Positions 1 through 5,786 of a stretch of 8,140 nt of DNA are shown here, in pieces. Position 1 is the stretch's first letter. The number at the start of each line of letters is the position of its first letter. The notes below the pieces were generated by a model, which did no database searches, was not told where the DNA came from, and was given only the letters and a program-made list of their open reading frames with translations. This DNA is from Candidatus Nealsoniibacteriota bacterium (GTDB lineage Bacteria; Patescibacteriota; Minisyncoccia; Minisyncoccales; PWPS01), in NCBI GenBank assembly GCA_003554915.1, contig PWHM01000105.1, positions 1 to 8,140 of the forward strand, given 5' to 3'. Position numbers and translations under genes: made by a program.

Positions 1-19
1 ATTATTCTTTCCGGGTCCT

Positions 20-35
20 CAATCCGCCGGGATTG
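20..35. repeat. Small hairpin (6-bp stem)
   Basis: CAATCC (20-25) pairs with GGATTG (30-35) around a 4-base GCCG loop. It lacks a T-run on either side, so it is not an obvious terminator. Together with the hairpin at 63-81 it suggests a structured stretch downstream of the surface-protein gene. Its function is unknown. Confidence 0.4.
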
Positions 36-62
36 CTGTTTCCAAATTTCCTGATACGGATC

Positions 63-81
63 CTGGCGGTATCAACGCCAG
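63..81. repeat. Small hairpin (6-bp stem)
   Basis: CTGGCG (63-68) pairs with CGCCAG (76-81) around a 7-base loop. It lies about 300 bp beyond the stop codon of the DGR-like target gene. No poly-T follows on either strand, so a terminator role is not supported. Confidence 0.4.
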
Positions 82-286
82 CCAATTTTATGTGTCATTA
101 TCTGCTTTCTCTGCTATAATCGGCCCTCAAAATCTGTTATCCTCGCTCCAAAAAGCTGATAAACTGATTAGATCAGTAGTAACCGTGAATTGCTGGTTTC
201 GAAGCGATGTTTCCCAAGGGCAACCACCCCCAAAAAATCGTCCCCCGGCTGCACCGCAGGTCATCCGGTTTCGCATCCGGCTGCCG

Positions 287-308
287 GCTGGCTCTGCCAC
301 TCGCCAGC
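287..308. repeat. GC-rich hairpin ~50-70 bp past the variable region
   Basis: GCTGGC (287-292) pairs with GCCAGC (303-308) around a 10-base loop. In characterised DGRs a hairpin or cruciform just downstream of the variable region promotes retrohoming. This one lies in roughly the right direction but further away than in the phage BPP-1 example, so the link is inference. It could equally be part of a weak transcription end for the minus-strand gene. Confidence 0.3.
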
Positions 309-357
309 AGCGTGGCTGCAAACCCGTATGCCCTTTGCGGTATGCCCCCTGCCGGGC

Positions 358-2958
358 TCAATGATTTGGAAGCAGGACCAGCCGGAACCCAAGGCTGGAA
401 AACTGACTGTCTGGTCGATGGCGCCTGCGGGAGCTGGAACGGCATAAACTAGCCGAACCATTCCAACTGCCGCCGCGCAACACCCGATAGGTGCCAGATG
501 AGGGGCCAGTTGGGTCCGTCACCGCTGAGGATGGATAAGTACCATACCAGTCCGCTACCCACTCAGATACATTACCGTGCATGTCATACAAACCCCAGGC
601 ATTGGGGTCTTTTTGTGCGACAGGTTGCGTGCTTCTGTTCGAATTATAAGAGTACCACCCCATGCTGTCCAACACCGGATCATAACCGAGACCGGTCTCA
701 GTTATCTCACCGTTGGCAAAGGCCGTGGTGCTCCCCGCACGGGCCGCATACTCCCACTGCGCCTCCGTGGGCAAGGCATAACGATCCGTATCTTCAAGAT
801 CGTTCAGGGCCGAAATAAAATCCTGCGCATCATGCCAGGATATACTCTCAACAGGACAATCATCACCGCAATTGGAAAAATACGACGGATTGTCACCCGT
901 CACCGCCTCCCATTGCTCCTGAGTAACCTGCGTCGTCTGCATGTAATACCCCTGGGTATGGGTTACCTTGTGCTGCGTTTCACCTCTGCCTCTTCCGAGA
1001 GCGCCGCAGGGGCTGCCCATCATGAATGCACCATGTGGGATATAAATAAACTTCATGCCCAAGAAGTTGATGAAATTATCAGGCGGCACAACTGTTAAAT
1101 TTACTGTAACTTTTCCAGTCTTGCCATCGCTGTCTGCAGCGGTTAATATTATCGTATGGTCGCCTACACTGAGAAAATCTGTTGAAAATTCCTTATTACC
1201 TGTCTCGATCAGACCATCCCTATCAGACCGCCAGTTAAACGCAAGTGCCGGTAACGAATTACCATGTAAATCATTACCAGCACCTTTGAAAGTTACTATT
1301 TCACCGTATGTATATGAACTATTATTTAAAGGAGTTATTATATTTGGTCTTGGTAAATCGGTAAGGGCATCGAGCGTGATGTTGATAATCCCATTTTCAC
1401 TTGCAAATTCATAACCACTTCCTTCGATGGTAATAATCCCCTCACTGGCCGATGCCATTAGTTGGCCGGAGTTTATATCTTTTGCCAATCCGCGGGCTAT
1501 ATTCTTAATATTTGAATCAGTAGCCTTAAAACTGTAAGTCTCGTAACCGATCCTAATGCTGTATGTGGCTCCATATATAGCACTGATTTTATTTACATCT
1601 ATTACTGTTTGTTCTTTTACTACTATATCATTGATTAAAGTGTTTTTTAATTCAGCAGTAAAAATAATTTCAGCTTTACCTTGATTTTCTTCAGCAGGGA
1701 TGATTATCAAAGTGCTCCACATGTGAAGTATGGCAGTTTCGCCAACTTCCTCTTTATAAGATCTGCTTAAGTGCGCAGCTAATTGATGAGGGCCACAAGT
1801 TGGACCTACCACAGTTGTTGCAGTTCCTGCATTGGCCCCACCGCTAAAATTCAAAAAGTATGAGGCACAACCAACAACATTCCCAGATATGTTGATCGTA
1901 CGTTGAGCAGCATCTATTGTAGAGGGGGGGCTTATATCTGCTACAGTTTCACTTATATGTTCAGATACTATGATATCAGTAAAAGTACCGACTACTCCCT
2001 CAACTTTAATAACCCCAGCCCTATTCGTTGCTGTTAAATCGCTATTTGATATAATTTCAGAAGCTAATCCATTAGCAACTCCGGCAATATCGTAAATTCC
2101 AGCGGCTCTAAAACGAAAAGTTTGTCCATCTATAAAAATGCTATAATTTGCATCTTGAATAAAATCAATACCGGATATATCGATAAGTGTTTGTTCAGAT
2201 ATTTTAACATCATCAATAATAGTTATAATAATCATTGCTGTATTTACAGTTTCATTACTGTTGATTACAGTCAACGTTATCTCATGAATCCCAGCTGACA
2301 AGGTGTTTGTATCAAAACTCTTACTCCCGGAATTGATCTGCCCGTCACGGCTCGATACCCATACAAACGCCGATGACGGCAAGGTACCATCTTCCGGGTC
2401 TGTACCCGTACCTGAAAAGGAAATACTCTGACCGGTTGTGTATGTACTGTTATTGGACGGGCTGGTTATTGATGCTGTTGGCGGTTGATTAGTTAATTCC
2501 ACTAAATCCTGATCCAAAGGGGTAGGGCCCACAACTACACCACCCAAGTACACATGGGGCGGAGCTCCATGGGAGAACACCATTTCAAGCGTTGCAGTGC
2601 TGCCATCTGGAAAGCTAACGGTACTGTTGCCGGTGACACTTAGCGTGACCACTGTCTGTGTGTTGCTGTCTGAAAACCATATATGATTGCCAAGGCTCGT
2701 GATCTCATAGTGTTCCAGATCATAGGGCAAGTTGACACGGTCACCGTCTCCGGCGGTAAAGGAAACATTAACCCCGAGTTCAATATTGAGGGTTTCTGCA
2801 GCCCCGGTGCCGATGATATTTGCGTCACGGGCTACAGTTTTTGCCTGTCCGGTGCCATCCAAAACAATCCTTTGTTCAGCATTGGCATTGAACGCATATA
2901 CCAGCACACTTCCAGCCAATAAAATTCCCGCTGCAAGAATTACCCGAACAGATTTCAC
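358..2958 (-). CDS. Exported multidomain surface protein with C-terminal FGE/C-type-lectin-fold domain; probable DGR target (variable) protein
   Basis: 866 residues with a GTG start (2956-2958) and AGGGGG at 2965-2970, six bases upstream. Residues 1-27 form a Sec signal peptide with likely cleavage after ANA. Residues ~45-145 are a beta-rich, Gly/Thr-rich domain like those of large adhesins. Residues ~159-250 and ~536-624 are two related Ig/PKD-like domains (shared motifs SxSSRDG/SDRDG and LSxGxHxI). Between them, residues 255-321 and 449-513 are two copies of a tYSIxIdxxtYxFxA...IAxGLAxxI module. Residues ~628-866 are an FGE-sulfatase fold: IPHGAFMMGS, LPTEAQWEYAARAG, DMHGNVSEW, RVLRGGSWN and LGFRL. 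Proteins of this build are known DGR targets that display a hypervariable ligand-binding face, so surface binding rather than sulfatase maturation is the likely role. The exact ligand is unknown. The middle is clearly more AT-rich than the C-terminal domain, suggesting a mosaic gene. Confidence 0.85.
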   Translation of the reverse strand: MKSVRVILAAGILLAGSVLVYAFNANAEQRIVLDGTGQAKTVARDANIIGTGAAETLNIELGVNVSFTAGDGDRVNLPYDLEHYEITSLGNHIWFSDSNTQTVVTLSVTGNSTVSFPDGSTATLEMVFSHGAPPHVYLGGVVVGPTPLDQDLVELTNQPPTASITSPSNNSTYTTGQSISFSGTGTDPEDGTLPSSAFVWVSSRDGQINSGSKSFDTNTLSAGIHEITLTVINSNETVNTAMIIITIIDDVKISEQTLIDISGIDFIQDANYSIFIDGQTFRFRAAGIYDIAGVANGLASEIISNSDLTATNRAGVIKVEGVVGTFTDIIVSEHISETVADISPPSTIDAAQRTINISGNVVGCASYFLNFSGGANAGTATTVVGPTCGPHQLAAHLSRSYKEEVGETAILHMWSTLIIIPAEENQGKAEIIFTAELKNTLINDIVVKEQTVIDVNKISAIYGATYSIRIGYETYSFKATDSNIKNIARGLAKDINSGQLMASASEGIITIEGSGYEFASENGIINITLDALTDLPRPNIITPLNNSSYTYGEIVTFKGAGNDLHGNSLPALAFNWRSDRDGLIETGNKEFSTDFLSVGDHTIILTAADSDGKTGKVTVNLTVVPPDNFINFLGMKFIYIPHGAFMMGSPCGALGRGRGETQHKVTHTQGYYMQTTQVTQEQWEAVTGDNPSYFSNCGDDCPVESISWHDAQDFISALNDLEDTDRYALPTEAQWEYAARAGSTTAFANGEITETGLGYDPVLDSMGWYSYNSNRSTQPVAQKDPNAWGLYDMHGNVSEWVADWYGTYPSSAVTDPTGPSSGTYRVLRGGSWNGSASLCRSSSRRRHRPDSQFSSLGFRLVLLPNH
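361..490 (-). other. Probable DGR variable region (VR)
   Basis: This covers residues ~823-866, the 3' end of the gene. Known DGR targets of this fold have template-encoded sequence of the form GGSWNNNAxNCRSANR then NRNNPDNRNNN then LGFRL. Here the fixed positions GGSWN, A, CRS, R, R, PD and LGFRL are kept at the same spacing, while the expected Asn (AAC/AAT) positions are Ser, Arg, His, Phe, Gly and Leu. The codons seen (AGC, TCC, AGT, GGT, TTT, CAT) are mostly reachable from AAC or AAT by changing only adenines, the DGR signature. TCG and TTA would instead need AAG and AAA in the template. The C- and G-rich end (LGFRLVL, 370-396) would be the initiation-of-mutagenic-homing segment. No template copy is present in the window, so this is inferred from pattern. 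Confidence 0.65.
1420..1614 (-). repeat. Second copy of a duplicated ~67-residue module in the surface protein
   Basis: Residues 449-513 (EQTVID to ITIEG) align without large gaps to residues 255-321 (EQTLID to IKVEG): shared EQTxID, A-x-YSIxI, xTYSFKA/xTFRFRA, IAxGLAxxI, and I(T/K)(I/V)EG. The module type, a beta hairpin plus helix with YxVxIxG at its start, is common in phage tail and adhesin proteins. Base composition is AT-rich. Confidence 0.65.
1996..2196 (-). repeat. First copy of a duplicated ~67-residue module in the surface protein
   Basis: Residues 255-321, paired with the copy at residues 449-513. The two are separated by a ~125-residue stretch that includes three cysteines (C364, C388 and neighbours) and resembles neither module. 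Divergence between copies is high at DNA level, so the duplication is old or both came from a family of such modules. Confidence 0.65.
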
Positions 2959-3236
2959 GACACACCCCCTTTTGACCCCTTTTGCATTAAAGCATTTTTA
3001 CTATCTTGAATTATCGGATAAAAAACCGCTGTTTTGATCGTTTCAGCATGATATCAACACAGGTGCAAGCAAATCACATGATCTCAGCATAGCTAAAAAA
3101 AAGCCGATGCGTTAACAGATGTGGTGTCCGCGTGGAAGATGATTTAGCGCAGGAAAATCAGGTTTTCGTATAAATGTCAAGTATTTTCGAAAACATTGTA
3201 AGTCTATTCCATAATACGAAAATTCACTTTACAAAA
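2959..3236. promoter_or_regulatory. Upstream region of the surface-protein gene (RBS at 2965-2970)
   Basis: This 278-bp AT-rich stretch holds the leader of the minus-strand gene. Read on the minus strand, AAAAGGGG occurs twice in tandem (about 2966-2984); the copy nearest the GTG, AGGGGG at 2965-2970, is well placed as ribosome binding site. No clear sigma-70 or sigma-54 promoter could be picked with confidence. A weak inverted repeat, AAAAC/GTTTT, lies near 3021-3035. No open frame of note is present. Confidence 0.5.
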
Positions 3237-3352
3237 TGCACCAGCGGCTATGCCCCGACAGTATTGCGAATTTCTGGCCGGAGCACATTGGCAGATTCAA
3301 GGTGCAAATTCCAGGAAGCCCGGGAATATTCCATTTCCAGGCAAGCATTATG
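3237..3352. repeat. Dispersed repeat, copy 1 (~116 bp)
   Basis: About 83% identical to 7935-8051 in the same orientation, by eye, with one single-base gap. Weaker similarity extends ~15 bases further left. The best conserved part is an uninterrupted 29-base match at 3278-3306 that contains an imperfect palindrome, GCACATTG (3283-3290) and CAAGGTGC (3298-3305). Short frames through both copies give similar peptides (RLCPDSxANF, PEHIGRFKVQ), but nothing else suggests translation. It may be the terminal region of an insertion sequence (IS21-like ends often carry such repeats) or a MITE-like element. No transposase remains next to it. Confidence 0.65.
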
Positions 3353-3388
3353 AAGCCTCTTGCCTTTCATTCCAGGGAGATCGTCCGA

Positions 3389-3694
3389 TTACCGCTCCGG
3401 CCCGGAGCGAATCGTGCCACGGCCAAGGGAAAAATAAATGCCGGCAAGGCAGGGTATGCAGAAGGTCGTGAAGCCCAGTCTTGCGGCAAGGATAAACTGG
3501 TCGTGATTGTCCGGGGAGATCTGCTTTCCGCCGATCAGGATGGCCAAAAACATGGTGGCGGTGGCTATGCTGCGCATCTGACCGATTAGCCGCATGGTGG
3601 CCACGGTGCCTGAGGCCAACCCATAATGCGCCGGTGTTACGCTGCTCATGATAGCGTTCATTTTGGGCGAGGAAAAAAGGCGGATCCTTCCTCG
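3389..3694 (-). pseudogene. C-terminal remnant of a DHA2-family MFS (EmrB/QacA-type) multidrug transporter
   Basis: An open minus-strand frame of ~101 codons starts after a TGA at 3695-3697. It reads LFSSPKMNAIMSSV, YGLASGTVATMRLIGQM, then a hydrophobic segment (ATMFLAILIGG), then a final membrane segment (FTTFCIPCLAGIYFSLGRG). This matches the last two helices of DHA2 transporters, where FSSPNxNAIMSSVPP and ASGxxxTxRxxGQ are typical. The other 12 helices are missing; upstream of the TGA the sequence turns to unrelated AT-rich DNA. The ATG at 3659-3661 lies inside the conserved motif and is not a true start. The fragment is a dead remnant. Confidence 0.75.
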
Positions 3695-3730
3695 TCAGGT
3701 TTAGGTAAGTGGGTACTGTAACTGTTTAAA

Positions 3731-3999
3731 CTATATGCCTTTTTTAGTTAGATCCAAAAGACCTATTGTTACAAAATCAATTAATCTTTGAGGCAATAGG
3801 TTTTTTTTAGTTGCAAAGTCAATAAATCCAAAATAAATATAATCGAGGAATGTCGCCAACTATTTGTTTTTTAGTTTGTTCTTCAAACCCAACTGTAATT
3901 GCTATCATCGCTTCAAAAGGCGCTTGTAAACAGTACATGCTTGGATAAGTAGCAATTTTAAAAGAACACGTAAGCTGTGCCCGTAAAATAGGCCGGCTT
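3731..3999 (-). pseudogene. Possible decayed AT-rich reading frame (unidentified)
   Basis: Two open minus-strand frames overlap head to tail. The first (3999 to TGA at 3819-3821) reads CSFKIATYPSMY, PFEAMIAITVGFEEQTKK, IVGDIPRL. The second (3859 to TAG at 3731-3733) reads DYIYFGFIDFATKKN, LPQRLIDFVTIGLLDL, TKKGI. Both look protein-like and strongly AT-rich, unlike the neighbours on both sides, and a single frameshift near 3830-3850 would join them into ~90 residues. No start codon with a ribosome binding site is visible and I do not recognise the family. Chance openness in AT-rich DNA cannot be excluded. Confidence 0.3.
3761..3808 (+). terminator. Terminator-like inverted repeat with T-run
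   Basis: ACCTATTG (3761-3768) pairs with CAATAGGT (3794-3801), followed directly by eight T (3801-3808). The 25-base loop is long for an intrinsic terminator and no plus-strand gene lies just upstream, so it may instead be a coincidence of two related AT-rich segments. TTACAAAATCAATTAATC and TTGCAAAGTCAATAAATC nearby also form an imperfect direct repeat. Confidence 0.25.
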
Positions 4000-4056
4000 T
4001 ACAAGGGTTTGGGGACACGTATACAGGCACTGGTCAATGCATCGGATGTCTGCGAA

Positions 4057-4062
4057 AAGGAG
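4057..4062 (+). promoter_or_regulatory. Ribosome binding site deciding the lipoprotein start
   Basis: AAGGAG at 4057-4062 lies six bases before the ATG at 4069. It selects this start over an upstream in-frame ATG at 4009, which has no such site and would bury the signal peptide behind 20 extra polar residues. Confidence 0.8.
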
Positions 4063-4068
4063 CTGAAG

Positions 4069-4560
4069 ATGACCCAAAAAAAACTGAGATTTGCAGTGTT
4101 AATGATGGCGCTGGCGTTATTGACAGCCGGCTGCGATGGTGGCGGCGGTGGCGGGAGTTCCAGCCAGAAACCATCGCCAGATCGGACAGCTTCGCCTCTT
4201 GCGCTCGAAGCCATGTCCCTGGAATACGGTGCGGAGCTGACCTGGAACCAGGAGCGGTTGCAAGGGGCTGCCTTTACCCTCTGCTATGTGGCGGAGCAGA
4301 CAGAGGCAAACAGCTCCGGAGCAACGCCTGAAGATTGTTTTTTTTATGAAGAAGCCACGATTATAAATAATTCGGCATCCCCGATGTCGCTAACGGGGCT
4401 CGACGGCGGCCAGAGATACTGGATGCAGCTGGAGGCCGTCATGGCGTCGCGCGAGACGATTTATTCCGATCCCATCCATGTGACGCCGTCCATTTCCGAT
4501 GAATCGCTGCTGGAGACCGACGCCTGGGACTGGGAAAGCGCACCGGATCTCGAGGCGTAA
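4069..4560 (+). CDS. Lipoprotein with a fibronectin-III-like domain (N-terminal part of an interrupted gene)
   Basis: 163 residues from the ATG backed by AAGGAG. Residues 1-20 are a lipoprotein signal peptide (MTQKKLRF, then a hydrophobic core) with lipobox LTAGC; Cys21 would be acylated. A flexible GGGGGG-SSS tether follows. Residues ~40-140 have the look of an Fn3 domain: AELTWNQ strand, FTLCYV, LTGLDGGQRYWMQLEAV, and a terminal IHVTPS strand. The frame ends at a single TAA (4558-4560), after which the same frame stays open to 4872. The protein may therefore be a truncated form of a ~267-residue lipoprotein. It stands immediately before the phospholipase-like gene on the same strand, probably in one transcript. 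A surface or periplasmic accessory role for that enzyme is a guess from context. Confidence 0.7.
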   Translation: MTQKKLRFAVLMMALALLTAGCDGGGGGGSSSQKPSPDRTASPLALEAMSLEYGAELTWNQERLQGAAFTLCYVAEQTEANSSGATPEDCFFYEEATIINNSASPMSLTGLDGGQRYWMQLEAVMASRETIYSDPIHVTPSISDESLLETDAWDWESAPDLEA

Positions 4561-4872
4561 AAATCAGCTATTTCCCGGCAGTCCGATGTTTTTCAGCAAG
4601 CCATGAACAACCGGGACGTTGCGGCTGCAGCAGCCGTCATCGCCGAAGGTCAGCGCGATGTCTACGATGCACTGTTTGATAACAACCCCGATGCCATGCC
4701 TTCGTTCGGAGCCTTGTTCGACCAGGCCCGGATCAGCTTTCTCAGCCCACCTGAAGATCCCGGGGGGGATGCGACAGCCAGAACCGCTGAATATGAAATC
4801 GAGCGAGACGGTTTTATCTTTTACGTGCGCTGGATGAAAGACGGAGACACCTGGATGCTTTTTGATTTTTAA
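4561..4872 (+). pseudogene. C-terminal part of the interrupted lipoprotein gene (NTF2-like fold suspected)
   Basis: This continues in the same frame as the lipoprotein just after its TAA: KSAISRQSDVFQQAMNN and on to FDF, ending in TAA at 4870-4872. The first possible ATG is at 4603, but no Shine-Dalgarno sequence precedes it, and the open frame extends without break back to the stop. The helix-rich start (VFQQAMNNRDVAAAAAVIAE) and the closing strands (AEYEIERDGFIFYVRW, GDTWMLFDF) resemble NTF2/SnoaL-like domains, which end with a similar 'dG.W.i..' strand; this is only a resemblance. Most likely it is the second half of one protein separated by a nonsense mutation or a base-call error. Separate translation from 4603 is less likely. 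Confidence 0.55.
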
Positions 4873-4877
4873 AGGAG
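4873..4877 (+). promoter_or_regulatory. Ribosome binding site of the phospholipase-like gene
   Basis: AGGAG at 4873-4877 directly follows the TAA of the preceding frame and lies nine bases before the ATG at 4887. The tight 14-bp gap supports co-transcription with the lipoprotein gene. Confidence 0.8.
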
Positions 4878-4886
4878 AGAAAAATC

Positions 4887-5786
4887 ATGAAAAACAAACT
4901 GATCATTTGGGCGCTGTCTCTCGTTATGCTTTTCGCGCTGGCCCAAAACGCCGCTGCATGGAATCAGGGGACGCACAGACAGATCAATTACGAAGCGGTA
5001 CAGCTGTTTTTGTCGCAGATGGAAGAGAAGGAAAAGTACCAACTCGGCCCGATAACTAGAGAGCTTCTCAGTGAACCATACAGGGGAATCGCGGTTTCCA
5101 GTTCCGGCCTATTAATAAAAGACTACCAGATTGAGGCAGGCAGCTACACCATGCCCCAATGGATCACGCTGGGGGGAGACTGGGCCGATGAGCCGCATGT
5201 GTATTCATCGCTCCGGCATTTTTATGACCTGTTCAGCCGTGTTAAACCGTACCTGACGGATCAGTGGCTGCTGCACGGCGTTATTTATGCATCCCCCGGC
5301 ATTGACGCCAAAACATGGGGCCTGGACCATCCTGACAATCCATTCAGCTTCAAACAGGGGCTTACCTATTACAAGCTGGCCATGGAAGTTCGTGAAGATG
5401 TTCCCCCGCCCGGGGATCCGATGAGCGTTCACTTCAAGACCAACCTGATCCTGGATCCGGTCGATCCCGCGGATCAGCGCGGATATTTTTTGGCCATGGC
5501 ATATCGTGCTCTCGGGGAGACCATGCATATGCTGGGAGATATGACCCAGCCGGCCCATGTGCGAAATGACGCGCATCCACTCGATGAACCGATCGAAAGC
5601 CGGGTGTTCAGCGAGCATGTAAGAAATGCAACGGCAGATCCCCTGCTCGACCCGCGCATAACCCCATTTCTTGCCAGTGCCTGGGGAGGGTTGCAATGGC
5701 CCGAACAGCTCTTTGACCAGTCGCTGCCTTTACCAATAGATACTTTTATTCTGCCGACACAATTTATGACCAGCCGTCACTGGTGA
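4887..5786 (+). CDS. Exported zinc-dependent phospholipase C / P1-nuclease-like enzyme, catalytic part (frameshifted)
   Basis: 299 residues. A Sec signal peptide (residues 1-24, ending NAAA) would leave Trp25 as the mature N-terminus. In the zinc PLC/S1-P1 nuclease superfamily this Trp itself binds zinc. Other expected ligands are visible: His30 (WNQGTH), Asp101 and His111 (DEPHVYSSLRHFYD), and His214-x3-Asp218-x5-His224 (HMLGDMTQPAHVRND), with Glu/His candidates at 237-244. The family hydrolyses phosphodiester bonds in phospholipids or nucleic acids with three zinc ions; the substrate here cannot be told. The frame ends in residues without family character, while the -1 frame reads FTNRYFYSADTIYDQPSLVIPNNY from 5729. 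The real coding sequence therefore shifts frame between 5717 and about 5730 and continues in the next entry. Confidence 0.8.
   Translation: MKNKLIIWALSLVMLFALAQNAAAWNQGTHRQINYEAVQLFLSQMEEKEKYQLGPITRELLSEPYRGIAVSSSGLLIKDYQIEAGSYTMPQWITLGGDWADEPHVYSSLRHFYDLFSRVKPYLTDQWLLHGVIYASPGIDAKTWGLDHPDNPFSFKQGLTYYKLAMEVREDVPPPGDPMSVHFKTNLILDPVDPADQRGYFLAMAYRALGETMHMLGDMTQPAHVRNDAHPLDEPIESRVFSEHVRNATADPLLDPRITPFLASAWGGLQWPEQLFDQSLPLPIDTFILPTQFMTSRHW

Larger units (their letters stand above)
1..357. other. Non-coding region downstream of the DGR-type target gene
   Basis: No convincing gene is seen on either strand. Short open frames here have no recognisable domains and no ribosome binding site, and they overlap one another. 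On the minus strand this is the 3' flank of the large surface-protein gene. It is GC-rich close to the stop codon (about 240-357) and AT-richer further out. It holds three small hairpins (listed separately) and a direct repeat of GTATGCCC at 327-334 and 340-347. In a DGR the template repeat and reverse transcriptase normally lie downstream of the target gene, so they would be sought beyond base 1. I could not find a second copy of the variable region inside this stretch. Confidence 0.6.

Noticed and set aside
115..120. TATAAT, a perfect -10 box on the plus strand
   Set aside because: No acceptable -35 element lies 16-18 bases upstream (GTGTCA at best) and no plus-strand gene follows.
577..1098. 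Plus-strand open frame of 173 codons inside the surface-protein gene
   Set aside because: It is antisense to the FGE domain, whose conserved motifs show that the minus strand is coding.
3236..3589. Plus-strand frame of 117 codons over repeat copy 1 and the MFS remnant
   Set aside because: It runs antisense to the recognisable transporter piece, and its similarity to the frame at 7878-8069 is due only to the shared non-coding repeat.
5783..5786. GTGA overlap as translational coupling of two separate genes
   Set aside because: The downstream frame is open and protein-like ~65 bases before the GTG and continues the upstream protein's family pattern, so a frameshift in one gene explains it better.
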